This document shows, one piece after another, positions 44,609 through 54,015 of a stretch of DNA of 64,000 bases. Position numbers and translations under genes: made by a program. Source of the stretch: Bacillota bacterium. GTDB lineage: Bacteria > Bacillota > Clostridia > Tissierellales > Tissierellaceae. The DNA is taken from NCBI GenBank assembly GCA_023388495.1, contig JAEWGC010000023.1:1-64000 (forward strand), written 5' to 3'. The notes below the pieces were generated by a model. That model was not told the origin of the DNA, made no database searches, and saw nothing but the letters and a program-made list of their open reading frames with translations. The first letter of the stretch is position 1, and each line of letters begins with the position of its first letter.

Positions 44609-45967
44609 GTGTCAGAGAGATTTAAGAAAAAATATTCTGGAGGAGATTTTTCGCGTTTTTTAATTCCATCTTTAATCGGTATTATACTTTTTATGATTCC
44701 TCTAAAATATCAAGGGGGATATACTATTCCAGTTGCAATATTATCTAAATCTGTCGCATCAATATTAGAGCCTGCGTTGCCAATTATAATTACTTTGCTT
44801 ATTGCCTTTACTGGAATTATTACTCTAATCTATAAGTTAGCAAGACCAAACTTTATTGAAAAATCTAAAGAATTAAAAGGGTTGTTTGATGTAAATACAT
44901 TCTGGTTAATAGTTAGAATTGTTGGTATGATATTAGTTATTTTAACGTATTTTGAAATAGGACCTGAATGGATATGGAATGAGAATACAGGGGGACTATT
45001 ATTACACGGACTTTTGACAACTTTACTTACTATATTTTTCTTCGCTGCGTTTTTACTTCCTTTATTATTAGATTTTGGACTACTTGAGTTTGTTGGTTCA
45101 ATGCTTACACCAGTTATGAGACCAATATTCAAACTTCCAGGAAGATCTTCAATAGACTGTATTACTTCTTGGTTAGGAGATGGAACCATAGGTGTTTTAC
45201 TTACAAATAATCAGTATGAGGAAGGGTATTATACTACTAGAGAAGCATCTGTTATAGCTACAACATTCTCAGCAGTATCTATTACTTTTGCTTTAGTAGT
45301 ATTAGATAAGGTAGGATTAGTACAATATTTTGCACCTTATTATTTAGCAGTGACATTTGCTGGTATCATTGCAGCCATTATAGTACCTCGTATACCTCCG
45401 CTTTCAAAGAAGAAGGATGAATATATAACAGAAGTTAGTAGAGATAATATGGAAAATGTCCCTGTAGGATACACTCCATATACTTGGGGACTTAATCAAG
45501 CTGTTGAGAAAGCTAAAGATAGTACAGATTTCATTGGATTTGTTAAAGGTGGACTTCACAATGTTCTTGAAATGTGGATAGGGGTTATGCCAGTTATTAT
45601 GGCGTTTGGAACTATAGCAACTATTTTAGCAGAGTTTACACCTATATTTACTTGGCTAGGTATGCCTTTTATTCCTATATTAAAGCTGTTTAATATACCT
45701 TTCGCAGTAGAAGCAAGTCAAACTATGATTATAGGTTTTGCAGACATGTTTCTACCATCTGTAATAGGTGCTAGCATAGAATCAGAATTAACTAGATTTG
45801 TAATAGCAGGAGTGTCAGTGACTCAACTTATATATCTATCAGAAGTAGGTGCGGTTATTTTAGGTTCTAAGATTCCTGTAAATGTTTTTGAACTGTTTGT
45901 TATATTTATACAAAGAACATTAGTTACGTTGCCAATTATTGCATTAGTTGGACATTTATTGTTCTAA
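44609..45967 (+). CDS. YjiH family Gate-domain transporter
   Basis: 452 residues, GTG start after GAGAGGGGG. About ten membrane helices form two Gate (nucleoside recognition) halves, with GDGTIGVLLTNNQYEEG, FSAVSITFALVVLDKVG and IGFADMFLPSVIGASIESE as conserved blocks. This family is distinct from concentrative nucleoside transporters, and its substrate is unknown. It is related in fold to the SpmA/SpmB-like proteins at 30.4-31.5 kb. Confidence 0.87.
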   Translation: MSERFKKKYSGGDFSRFLIPSLIGIILFMIPLKYQGGYTIPVAILSKSVASILEPALPIIITLLIAFTGIITLIYKLARPNFIEKSKELKGLFDVNTFWLIVRIVGMILVILTYFEIGPEWIWNENTGGLLLHGLLTTLLTIFFFAAFLLPLLLDFGLLEFVGSMLTPVMRPIFKLPGRSSIDCITSWLGDGTIGVLLTNNQYEEGYYTTREASVIATTFSAVSITFALVVLDKVGLVQYFAPYYLAVTFAGIIAAIIVPRIPPLSKKKDEYITEVSRDNMENVPVGYTPYTWGLNQAVEKAKDSTDFIGFVKGGLHNVLEMWIGVMPVIMAFGTIATILAEFTPIFTWLGMPFIPILKLFNIPFAVEASQTMIIGFADMFLPSVIGASIESELTRFVIAGVSVTQLIYLSEVGAVILGSKIPVNVFELFVIFIQRTLVTLPIIALVGHLLF

Positions 45968-45991
45968 GAGGCTAAATAGCCTCTTTTTTTT
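45966..45991 (+). terminator. Terminator after the YjiH-type gene
   Basis: AAGAGGCTA pairs with TAGCCTCTT, followed by a long T-run. Confidence 0.9.
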
Positions 45992-46105
45992 ATGTTATTC
46001 TACATTGTATCTAAAATGTAAACTAAATTCGTCATATTTTTAATTGTAATTAGTTGACATATGTAGTATTATTTAATGTATAATTTAATTACTAGAGGTG
46101 TAACA

Positions 46106-47038
46106 ATGAAAAAGAAATTTATGCTATCATTTATACTATCATTTATATGCTTTGCCTTAGTATTTACTTTTTTTGGTGAGAAAGTTTTCCTAAGGGATAG
46201 TTCCACAATAGCAACAGATGGAAGTGATGAAGAGGATATAGGTAATGATGAAAAAAAGGAACCGAAAATAAAAAATGAAATATTATTTCTAATGATGGGT
46301 GTAGATGCTAACGGAGTAAAAAACTATAAGGGAATCCGTACAGATACGATGATGCTTTTTAAGGTTAATTTTGAGACTGGAGATATAAATCTATTATCTA
46401 TACCTAGGGATACAAGAGTTCCTATAAAGGGAAAAGAGGATAAGATAAACCATGCTCATTCCTTTGGAGGACCAGAACTTACAATGCAAACTCTTAGAGA
46501 TTTTCTAAATCTTGATATTGATTATTATGTAAAGGTTGATTATAAGGCAGTAATGGAAATAGTAGATGCCATAGGTGGAGTAGAAATAGATGTACCTCAA
46601 AGGATGAGATATAGTGACCCTACTGCTAAACCACCACTTAATATAAATATAGATAAGGGTTTACAAAGACTAGACGGAAAACTTGCCCATGATTTCTTGA
46701 GATTTAGATCTGGCTATAAAGATGCAGATATAGGAAGAATAAGGGCTCAGCAGTTATTTATGAAGGAATTTATTAAACAAGCTTTAAAGCCAAAAAATAT
46801 TTTAAAGCTGCCAAAGTTTATTGAAACATATTTTGATTATGTAGATACGAATATTCCACTTAAGGTAGTCTTAAAGGGAGCATCGGCTGCCAAGAAAATT
46901 AATTTAGAAAATATGGCAACAAATACAATTCCTGGAGAAGGTAAAAAGATTGCAGGAGTTGACTATTGGATATATAATAAAGAAGAGACAAGAAAAATTG
47001 TCGAAGAGATGTTTGGAGACTATTTATTAACTCAATAG
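46106..47038 (+). CDS. LytR-CpsA-Psr (LCP) family cell wall polymer ligase
   Basis: 310 residues from ATG 46106, preceded by AGAGGTG. An N-terminal membrane anchor (about 3-22) is followed by a low-complexity stalk rich in D/E and by the LCP domain: LFLMMGVDANG, RTDTMMLFKV, LLSIPRDTRV and HAHSFGGPELTMQTL, then DYYVKVDYKAVMEIVDAIGGV and FLRFRSGYKDADIGRI. These bind polyprenyl phosphate and pyrophosphate. It attaches glycopolymers to peptidoglycan outside the cell. The next gene (fni) makes polyprenol precursors and starts 14 bp later. TTGACA and TATAAT upstream are 19 bp apart, so the promoter is uncertain. Confidence 0.92.
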   Translation: MKKKFMLSFILSFICFALVFTFFGEKVFLRDSSTIATDGSDEEDIGNDEKKEPKIKNEILFLMMGVDANGVKNYKGIRTDTMMLFKVNFETGDINLLSIPRDTRVPIKGKEDKINHAHSFGGPELTMQTLRDFLNLDIDYYVKVDYKAVMEIVDAIGGVEIDVPQRMRYSDPTAKPPLNINIDKGLQRLDGKLAHDFLRFRSGYKDADIGRIRAQQLFMKEFIKQALKPKNILKLPKFIETYFDYVDTNIPLKVVLKGASAAKKINLENMATNTIPGEGKKIAGVDYWIYNKEETRKIVEEMFGDYLLTQ

Positions 47039-47052
47039 ATAGAGGTGGAAAT

Positions 47053-48072
47053 ATGAGAAAAAAGAGGAAAAGAGAACATGTAGAGAATTACTTAAGAACT
47101 ACCCATAAAGGTGATACATTATTGGAGGATATATTTTTACAACATAATGCATTGCCAAATTTAAGTTTTGAAGAAATAGATACAAAGACAGCTTTTCTAG
47201 GCAAAACTGTTGATTATCCTATTATAATCAATGCTATGACAGGAGGTTCTGACTTTTCCCAGGAAATTAATCGAGATTTGTCATTAATTGCTAAGGAGTT
47301 TAATATTCCTATGGCTGTTGGATCTCAGACCATAGCTCTATGTGAAAACGATGAATGTAGAGACTCATTTAAAATAGTTAGACAAACTATTGGAGACGAA
47401 GGTGTAGTTATAGCCAATCTTAATGCACAAGCATCACTAGAGGATGTAAAGATAGCTTTAGATATGGTCAAAGGCGATGCAATACAATTACATTTAAATC
47501 CTGCCCAAGAAATAGTTATGCTTGAAGGGGATAGGGATTTTAGAGGAATTTTAGAAAATATTGAGACCATTGTAAAAGGCATAGACAAACCTGTTATAGT
47601 GAAGGAAGTTGGATTTGGTATATCAAAGGAAGTCGCTAAGAAGTTATATAATGTTGGTGTTAGAAACATAGATATATCAGGCTATGGTGGTACTAACTTT
47701 ATTGAAATTGAAGATATTAGATACAATGATATAGACTTTTCAGATCTTTATTCATGGGGGATTCCTACGGCCCTAGCTTTAATTAAATGTAGAGAGTTGC
47801 CTAAGGATTTAAATCTAATTGCTAGTGGTGGTATAAGGACTAGTATGGATATAGTAAAGTCACTGATAATTGGAGGAAATATGGCGGGTATTTCTGGAGA
47901 AATATTGTCATATCTTCTTCATGGGGGATATGATAATGCAAAGGCATATTTGGAGGCCACTATCCACAAAATGAAGATTCTTATGCTACTTTTAGGTAAG
48001 AAAAATATAGAAGAATTAAAAGCTACAGAATATAAAATAATAGGAGAACTAAGAGAGTTAGTTAGTAACTAG
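47053..48072 (+). CDS. fni: Type 2 isopentenyl-diphosphate delta-isomerase
   Basis: 339 residues. This FMN- and NADPH-dependent enzyme interconverts isopentenyl and dimethylallyl diphosphate. Conserved segments are HKGDTLLEDIFLQHNALP, INAMTGGSD, AVGSQTIAL, DAIQLHLNPAQE, VIVKEVGFGIS and IDISGYGGTNF, followed by IASGGIRTSMD. The size is typical. It overlaps the LCP operon, 14 bp downstream, and a terminator follows. Confidence 0.95.
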   Translation: MRKKRKREHVENYLRTTHKGDTLLEDIFLQHNALPNLSFEEIDTKTAFLGKTVDYPIIINAMTGGSDFSQEINRDLSLIAKEFNIPMAVGSQTIALCENDECRDSFKIVRQTIGDEGVVIANLNAQASLEDVKIALDMVKGDAIQLHLNPAQEIVMLEGDRDFRGILENIETIVKGIDKPVIVKEVGFGISKEVAKKLYNVGVRNIDISGYGGTNFIEIEDIRYNDIDFSDLYSWGIPTALALIKCRELPKDLNLIASGGIRTSMDIVKSLIIGGNMAGISGEILSYLLHGGYDNAKAYLEATIHKMKILMLLLGKKNIEELKATEYKIIGELRELVSN

Positions 48073-48080
48073 AAGATAGG

Positions 48081-48195
48081 GAATAGTGAAAAGTTAATAG
48101 TTTTAGTAAACCTTTTAAAGTCTTTAAAAAATAGCTCCGAATTTATTCGGAGCTATTTTAATAATTCACTATTAGTTCTTCACTTTTCACTATTC
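48081..48195. repeat. Composite inverted repeat enclosing a terminator
   Basis: GAATAGTGAAAAGT (48081-48094) is repeated inverted as ACTTTTCACTATTC (48182-48195). Between them lies a perfect terminator stem, AAAATAGCTCCGAAT (48128-48142) with its complement (48145-48159), loop TT. The outer repeat adds a larger structure of about 115 bases at the junction of fni and the convergent DUF2207 gene. It resembles AT-rich palindromic repeats seen in clostridia. Confidence 0.65.
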
Positions 48196-48202
48196 ATTGC
48201 CT

Positions 48203-49987
48203 CTAAAACCCTCCTGCTCCGCCTCCACCGGCACCACCGCCGCCTCCGCCAGAGAAACCTCCTCCACCTCCAATAGAGCTTGATGTGGTATCAGTAGAGC
48301 CTCCGTAGAATGATGAATTAAATCTATCTTCAAAACTAGATCCACCATGACGGTTGGTCATGAAATACCAATAGGACCAATGGGTAGGATTGTATGAATC
48401 AGGCATACTATCCCTAAATCTATCTATTGATTTCATAGATAATCCAAGGGCTAGTGCATAAATTAAAACCTTGTCATGTGCAATATTTATATCATAATCA
48501 TCAAAGATTACTCTTTGACGTTCTAAATCTTTTTTGAAATCTTTCCATAACTGATACTGGATATATCCTTTGTTAGATTTTCTAGTAAATAGAATTATGC
48601 TATAGACAAAAATGAAAATTGACATTATTAGTAAGATTACTCCGTAGAATGCTTCAAATATCATGGCAATTAGTCCTATACTAAAAGCAAATATAGATAT
48701 AACTAAAACTAACCCACCCCATTTATCCACTTTTTTATCGTAATAATCTCTATTTTGCAAATCAGCTTTAACCTTTCTTTGCCATAGGGTAAAGTCCTTG
48801 CCAAACTTACTGAAATTTTTCTTTCTGTAATCCTCTATAACTATTGTAGTGACTATGTTTCCATCTCCAATTGTGTTAAATAGCCAGTCAAGGAAAAATT
48901 CTTCATGGGATAATAAATCCTTTTTTGGCCTGATGGTTTTTGAAAACTGGAAATCTTTTTTCTTTTTCTTTGAGCTTTCAATTTCTTCAATACTTAAATA
49001 TCCCTTCCTTGCCAAGTCAAAGATTGTGGTCATCAATGCCCTAGAATCAATTATGGAAGTCATAAATAATCTAAGCTCAGCGGGAGACATATCTTCGGGA
49101 TATGTACTATTTAATGAATCGTATATATCTACTTTTCGTCTTAGTTTATTGAATATGAATCCAGTTATAACGGCAACTAAACATGAAAAGATAAGAGATA
49201 AATTATTGAATATACTTTTATTCTTAGCCTTATTTGCTATTTTCTCTTCTTTAGCCTTTGCAAGGCTTAGTTCTTCATTCATTATATTATCAAAGGTATT
49301 ATTACCTTCATTAGTACTTTCTCTAATGAAGGTTTCAGGAAACAATATTCTTGCTTCTATAAAGGTATTAGTAGGTACATTAGATACTTCTAGTTTTATT
49401 AAATCATCCTCTATGAAGTTTATATTTCCATTAAGAGGACCATGAGCAAATATTTTAGTGTTTTCTCGATTCTTACCTGGTAATCTAACACTAGCAGAGA
49501 AAAACTCAATGGGAGTAGAGTTTTCACGACCTAAGAACTTATAATATAATTCTCCGGTATCTATGTGCTTAATAGCTACATTTTTAAGCCTATATTCGAT
49601 GCGAAAGGTCTTGTGTTCATCACTAGATGGGGAAAAAATTTTTATCTCTACGCTATCTTTCTTTTGACCTGCTGTAAATATACCCCTATCTCCCTTACTA
49701 GCAGAGGGCATAAGACGATATGAATTTTCTACACCTTTCACCATTTCGTAAACTTTTAGATTATCAATACCTGATACGCCATCAAGTACAATATAACGAT
49801 AAACACCATTAAACTTATCTTCAAAATTAAAGGTAATGTCCTCTGAAATAAGTAAGTCTCCGTTATCTAATAAGGTAGAATCCACAACCCATCTAGTAAT
49901 TGTAAGGCTATCCTCTGCAAAACTAGTAGTAGATATGAAAATTAATAATACTATAATACATAATGTGTAAAATTTTTTATTTAACAA
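48203..49987 (-). CDS. DUF2207 domain-containing membrane protein
   Basis: 594 residues from TTG 49987. The apparent ATG at 50002 is ATGGAGGTGGG, which is itself the ribosome binding site. A signal segment (about 3-24) precedes an extracellular DUF2207 domain (about 30-215, WVVDSTLLDNGDLLISEDI). A membrane helix (about 265-285) and a cytoplasmic part with PEDMSPAELRLFM and ARKGYLSIEEIE follow, then two more membrane helices. It ends in a glycine-rich tail (GGGGGFSGGGGGG and on). Function unknown. The Gly tail is a usual feature of the family. Confidence 0.87.
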   Translation of the reverse strand: MLNKKFYTLCIIVLLIFISTTSFAEDSLTITRWVVDSTLLDNGDLLISEDITFNFEDKFNGVYRYIVLDGVSGIDNLKVYEMVKGVENSYRLMPSASKGDRGIFTAGQKKDSVEIKIFSPSSDEHKTFRIEYRLKNVAIKHIDTGELYYKFLGRENSTPIEFFSASVRLPGKNRENTKIFAHGPLNGNINFIEDDLIKLEVSNVPTNTFIEARILFPETFIRESTNEGNNTFDNIMNEELSLAKAKEEKIANKAKNKSIFNNLSLIFSCLVAVITGFIFNKLRRKVDIYDSLNSTYPEDMSPAELRLFMTSIIDSRALMTTIFDLARKGYLSIEEIESSKKKKKDFQFSKTIRPKKDLLSHEEFFLDWLFNTIGDGNIVTTIVIEDYRKKNFSKFGKDFTLWQRKVKADLQNRDYYDKKVDKWGGLVLVISIFAFSIGLIAMIFEAFYGVILLIMSIFIFVYSIILFTRKSNKGYIQYQLWKDFKKDLERQRVIFDDYDINIAHDKVLIYALALGLSMKSIDRFRDSMPDSYNPTHWSYWYFMTNRHGGSSFEDRFNSSFYGGSTDTTSSSIGGGGGFSGGGGGGAGGGGAGGF

Positions 49988-50240
49988 ATGTCCCACCTCC
50001 AAATTTATATGATATTATAATATATTATATAGGCAATTAGTTAGAAATACGAGTTAATATTTTACACTTATCTCATATAATGACAGTAAGGTGTTAAGCC
50101 TTATACTGGAATATATCCTTGTCTCGAGGGATAAAAAATTATATAATATTTTCGTATTGAAAATTTAGTTAGACAAAGAGATGGAGTATTGAATAGACTA
50201 ATATATACTATATATTACCCAAGAATAGGAGTGATGTAAT
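49988..50240. promoter_or_regulatory. Divergent region between the DUF2207 and asd genes
   Basis: About 250 bases without a gene. A candidate promoter for asd is TTGAAT (50189-50194) with TATATT (50211-50216), 16 bp apart. There is a small hairpin TAAGG/CCTTA near 50090-50104. No lysine riboswitch could be recognised here, although asd-dapA-dapB would be a natural target. Confidence 0.35.
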
Positions 50241-51251
50241 ATGGGTTTAACTATTGGAATTGTAGGGGCTACAGGTGCCGTAGGTCAAAAGATGATAGAA
50301 GTAATTATGGAAAGAAACCTAGACATATCAAGCTTAAGATTATTTGCATCTGAAAAATCAGCAGGAAAAACTATTAAATTAGATAAATATAATAAGGAAA
50401 TTACAGTGGAACTTTTGACAGAAAAAGCTATGAAGGAAAAGTACGACTATTTATTATTTGCAGCTGGTGGAACTATATCAGAAAAGTTCGCACCAATAGC
50501 AGCTGAGGCAGGTAATATAGTAATAGATAACTCATCACATTTTAGAATGGTTGATAATATACCTTTAGTAATACCCGAAGTCAACTCTCATGTATTAAGA
50601 GGATATAGGGGAATAATAGCTAATCCAAACTGCTCTACTACTCAAATGATAGTAGCTATAGCACCTATATATAAAAAATACGGAATTAAGCGAATAGTCG
50701 TATCTACTTATCAGGCAGTGTCTGGCAGTGGATATAAGGCTATAGATGAATTACAAAATCAACTAAAGGATGAAGGATATCCAAATAATGTCTACACAAG
50801 AAAAATAGCAGGAAACTGTATACCTCATATAGATATATTTAATGAAAATGGATTTACAAAGGAAGAACTAAAGATGGTATATGAGACTCATAAAATCTTG
50901 GAGGATGATACCATAGAAATCAATCCAACTGCAGTTAGGATTCCAGTTTTTTATGGTCATAGTGAATCCATATATTTAGAACTTAAAGAAGAGGCAAATA
51001 TAGATGAAATAAAAAAAATATTAGAAGTATCTAATGGTATAATAGTAGACGATGATCCTAAGACCAATAGATACCCTACACCTATTGAGGTGGCAAATAC
51101 TGACCTCACCTATGTAGGAAGAATAAGAAAAGACCTTTATAATCCTAAGGGATTGTCTCTTTGGGTAGTGGCAGATAATCTTAGAAAGGGTGCAGCCACA
51201 AATGCTATTCAAATTATAGAGTCAATAGAGAATATTAAAATGGAGGGATAG
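50241..51251 (+). CDS. asd: Aspartate-semialdehyde dehydrogenase
   Basis: 336 residues. It reduces aspartyl phosphate to the semialdehyde, the branch point for lysine/DAP and threonine. The NADP site GIVGATGAVGQKM is at residues 6-18, and the catalytic cysteine is in ANPNCSTTQM (about residue 131). SYQAVSGSG and VRIPVFYGHSES are conserved. It starts the asd-dapA-dapB operon, with three bases between it and dapA. AATAGGAGTGATG precedes the ATG. Confidence 0.96.
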   Translation: MGLTIGIVGATGAVGQKMIEVIMERNLDISSLRLFASEKSAGKTIKLDKYNKEITVELLTEKAMKEKYDYLLFAAGGTISEKFAPIAAEAGNIVIDNSSHFRMVDNIPLVIPEVNSHVLRGYRGIIANPNCSTTQMIVAIAPIYKKYGIKRIVVSTYQAVSGSGYKAIDELQNQLKDEGYPNNVYTRKIAGNCIPHIDIFNENGFTKEELKMVYETHKILEDDTIEINPTAVRIPVFYGHSESIYLELKEEANIDEIKKILEVSNGIIVDDDPKTNRYPTPIEVANTDLTYVGRIRKDLYNPKGLSLWVVADNLRKGAATNAIQIIESIENIKMEG

Positions 51252-51254
51252 TTA

Positions 51255-52127
51255 ATGTTTAAAGGAGCAGGAGTTGCCATAGTTACTCCATTCAAGGATG
51301 GAAAATTTGACACGGAAGCCTATGAAAGATTAATTGATTTTCAAATTGAAAACGGAACTAGGGCTCTAATTGTATTAGGTACAACAGGTGAGGCTTCAAC
51401 ACTAAACTATGAAGAAAGAGAAGAAGTCATTAAAACAGCAATAGAAAAAAATGCAAAAAGAATTCCGATTATAGTAGGTACTGGTTCTAATTGTACCGAT
51501 ACTGCAGTGAAATACACTAAACAAGCAGAAGAATTAGGTGCTGATGGAATATTAATAGTTACACCTTATTATAATAAATGTACAAATAAGGGAATGATAG
51601 CACATTTCACAGCGGTTGCTAATGCTACAAAACTACCAGTTATACTATATAATGTACCTGGTAGAACAGCAGTAAACATACCTCCAGATGTAATTGTTGC
51701 AATGTCAAAGGTGGAAAATGTTATAGGAGTTAAGGAAGCTAGTGGAAACATTTCACAGGTATTAGAGATAAAAAGATTGGTCCCAGAGGATTTCATGATT
51801 TATTCAGGTAATGATGATCAAGTAATACCTATTTATGCCTGTGGAGGTCACGGAGTTATATCTGTAGCATCTAACGTAATTCCTAAAGAAATGCAACAAA
51901 TGTGTGAAGCGTTTATGAATGGCGATGCTATTGAGGCATTAAGACTTCAACTAAAATATAAGAGATTTATAGATTTATTATTCTCAGAAGTGAACCCTAT
52001 ACCGGTTAAAGCTGCTTTAGCAGAAATGGGCTATATTGAAAATGAATTAAGATTACCTCTAACTCCTATGGAGGAAGCTAATAAAAATAAACTAGTAGAA
52101 GAGATGAGGGAATTAAATCTTATTTAG
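51255..52127 (+). CDS. dapA: 4-hydroxy-tetrahydrodipicolinate synthase
   Basis: 290 residues. It condenses pyruvate with aspartate semialdehyde. LGTTGEASTL holds the threonine pair, YYNKCTNKG the proton relay tyrosine and GVKEASGN the Schiff-base lysine (about residue 161). LYNVPGRTAVN is also typical. It is 3 bp after asd and 9 bp before dapB. Dihydrodipicolinate for spore or wall is the pathway product. Confidence 0.96.
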   Translation: MFKGAGVAIVTPFKDGKFDTEAYERLIDFQIENGTRALIVLGTTGEASTLNYEEREEVIKTAIEKNAKRIPIIVGTGSNCTDTAVKYTKQAEELGADGILIVTPYYNKCTNKGMIAHFTAVANATKLPVILYNVPGRTAVNIPPDVIVAMSKVENVIGVKEASGNISQVLEIKRLVPEDFMIYSGNDDQVIPIYACGGHGVISVASNVIPKEMQQMCEAFMNGDAIEALRLQLKYKRFIDLLFSEVNPIPVKAALAEMGYIENELRLPLTPMEEANKNKLVEEMRELNLI

Positions 52128-52136
52128 GAGGCTATT

Positions 52137-52856
52137 ATGAACTTACTAATCAATGGGATAAATGGAAAAATGGGAAGAACGATTAAGGACTTAGCAATAC
52201 AGGACTCTTATTGGACCAATGTCTATGGTTTATGTAGGAAAGTTACTATGCCAACAGATGATCTTAAGTTTGATATAATATTAGATTTTACCCATGAATC
52301 CGCCTTAGATAGAGTACTTCAAATTGGATTAGATAGAAAAGTGCCTATTATAATAGGTACTACTGGATATAATGAAGCACAGCTCCAAAAGATAAAATAT
52401 GCTTCTACAGAAATTCCAATTCTTCATGGAACAAACATGTCTTTAGGCATGAACCTATTATTTGCACTAGTAGAGCAAACAGCAAGAATACTAGGAGATG
52501 ATGTAGATATTGAAGTAATAGAGTCACATCACAATAGAAAAAAGGATGCCCCCTCAGGTAGTGCTACAACAATAGTAGAGTCCATAGAAAAAGGCTTAGG
52601 AGAAGTGAGGCACCACAAATATGGTAGACAGGGTGAGTGTCCAAGGAAGAAGGGGGAAATAGGTATCCATGCCATAAGAGGTGGAAATATAGTAGGATAT
52701 CATGAGGCTAACTTTATAGGAGGATTAGAGTCTATAAAGATTTGTCATGAGGCATATGATAGAAAGGTTTTTGCAAGTGGGGCTTTAACGGCTGCAAAAT
52801 TTATTATGCATAAAGAATCAGGATTATATAGTATGAAAGACGTATTAAATATATAA
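52137..52856 (+). CDS. dapB: 4-hydroxy-tetrahydrodipicolinate reductase
   Basis: 239 residues. It reduces the dapA product with NAD(P)H. The dinucleotide site INGINGKMGRTI is at the N-terminus, and the catalytic motif is EVIESHHNRKKDAPSGSA (histidine and lysine about 130-140). Length is slightly short of the usual 245-270 but all motifs are present. It closes the asd-dapA-dapB operon. A long terminator palindrome overlaps its stop. Confidence 0.95.
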   Translation: MNLLINGINGKMGRTIKDLAIQDSYWTNVYGLCRKVTMPTDDLKFDIILDFTHESALDRVLQIGLDRKVPIIIGTTGYNEAQLQKIKYASTEIPILHGTNMSLGMNLLFALVEQTARILGDDVDIEVIESHHNRKKDAPSGSATTIVESIEKGLGEVRHHKYGRQGECPRKKGEIGIHAIRGGNIVGYHEANFIGGLESIKICHEAYDRKVFASGALTAAKFIMHKESGLYSMKDVLNI

Positions 52857-52888
52857 ATTGCTAGGAGAATTTCTCCTAGCAATTTATA
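52851..52888 (+). terminator. 38-bp perfect palindrome terminator after dapB
   Basis: ATATAAATTGCTAGGAGAA and its exact complement abut, so the stem has about 17 pairs with a small loop. It begins at the dapB stop codon. The right-hand T-tract is weak. Confidence 0.75.
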
Positions 52889-52954
52889 TGAATTTTATAA
52901 GTGGTCTTCGTAAATGCCATTTATGAGTGGCTATTAATTGAAGAAGGTGATAAA

Positions 52955-53929
52955 TTGAAAAACAAGGTTCTAAAGATGCTAAAGGATAGTGAAGATTTTA
53001 TATCAGGTGAAGAAATATCTAAGAAATTCCATATGACTCGTGCTGCTATATGGAAATATATAAATATGCTAAAGGAAGAAGGATATATTATAGAATCAAT
53101 ACCTAGAAGAGGATATAAGCTAATATCCTTACCAGATATACTTACCTATGAGGAGGTAGAAGAATACTTAAATACAGACTTTATTGGAAGAAATATATAT
53201 TATTTTCAATCAATAGACTCTACCAATAAAAAGGCTAAGGAAATAGCATTTGAAGAAAAAGAAGGAACTATTTTAGTAGCAGAGGAACAACTACAGGGAA
53301 AAGGCAGACTAGGTAGGCAATGGATATCCCCTAAAGGTAAAGGTATATGGCTGAGTATAATTTTAAAGCCTAAGGTAGACCCCCTAAAAGTAGCAAAGAT
53401 AACATTATTAGGTGCAGCGGCAGTACATAAGGCATTAGCAAACATGGGTATAAAATCACAAATAAAATGGCCAAACGATATATTAATAGATGGAAAAAAG
53501 ATCTGCGGCATACTAACAGAAATGAGTGCCGAATTAAATATGATCAATTATGTAGTTATGGGGATAGGTATAAATGTTAATCTTGATCATATACCTGAGG
53601 ATTTAAGTGACAGAGCTACATCTATTAAGATAGTCGAAGAAAAGGAAATAGATAGGAAAGAACTGTTGGCAAATATATTAAACGAATTCGAAGAAATCTA
53701 TATAGATCTTAAAGACAAAGATAGTGTATCTAAAGCAATAGGCATATGTAGAGAAAACTCAGCATTAATAGGAAAAGAAGTTAGGATAATTAGGGGAGAT
53801 GAAGTAAGAATAGGAAAAGCTTTAGATATAAATGAAGAAGGACACTTGGTTGTAGAGTTTGAGGGTGAAATTGTTGAAGATATCTATTCAGGAGAAGTGT
53901 CCATAAGAGGGACAGATGGATATATATAA
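52955..53929 (+). CDS. birA: Biotin protein ligase / biotin operon repressor
   Basis: 324 residues from TTG 52955, after GAAGAAGGTGAT. Earlier codons have no binding site and do not match the family. It is a class II enzyme: the N-terminal winged helix (about 3-60, SGEEISKKFHMTRAAIWKY) binds DNA. The central ligase domain has EEQLQGKGRLGRQWISPKGKG (about 103-122) for biotinyl-AMP and KWPNDILIDGKKICGILTE. It attaches biotin to carboxylases and represses biotin uptake genes; bioY, with a matching operator, is 2 kb away. brnQ follows with its own promoter. Confidence 0.93.
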   Translation: MKNKVLKMLKDSEDFISGEEISKKFHMTRAAIWKYINMLKEEGYIIESIPRRGYKLISLPDILTYEEVEEYLNTDFIGRNIYYFQSIDSTNKKAKEIAFEEKEGTILVAEEQLQGKGRLGRQWISPKGKGIWLSIILKPKVDPLKVAKITLLGAAAVHKALANMGIKSQIKWPNDILIDGKKICGILTEMSAELNMINYVVMGIGINVNLDHIPEDLSDRATSIKIVEEKEIDRKELLANILNEFEEIYIDLKDKDSVSKAIGICRENSALIGKEVRIIRGDEVRIGKALDINEEGHLVVEFEGEIVEDIYSGEVSIRGTDGYI

Positions 53930-53952
53930 CAACACTAAATTTATAAGAATAG

Positions 53953-53981
53953 TTGAACAATTTTCAGATTTATGGTACAAT
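53953..53981 (+). promoter_or_regulatory. Promoter of brnQ
   Basis: TTGAAC (53953-53958) and TACAAT (53976-53981) are exactly 17 bp apart. They lie 34 bp before the GTG start, which rules out coding upstream of it. Confidence 0.65.
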
Positions 53982-54015
53982 TGAAATAATTTTTAAAATA
54001 CAGAGAGGTGTTGTT

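Noticed and set aside
48849..49445. 198-codon plus-strand frame opposite the DUF2207 gene
   Set aside because: Antisense shadow of a well-supported gene; no ribosome binding site or family features.
49988..50240. Lysine riboswitch before asd-dapA-dapB
   Set aside because: No conserved lysine-riboswitch core or terminator switch could be recognised; only short hairpins are present.
52901..52954. Longer N-terminus of birA from 52901
   Set aside because: It lacks a ribosome binding site and extends beyond the family's usual start; TTG 52955 follows GAAGAAGGTGAT.
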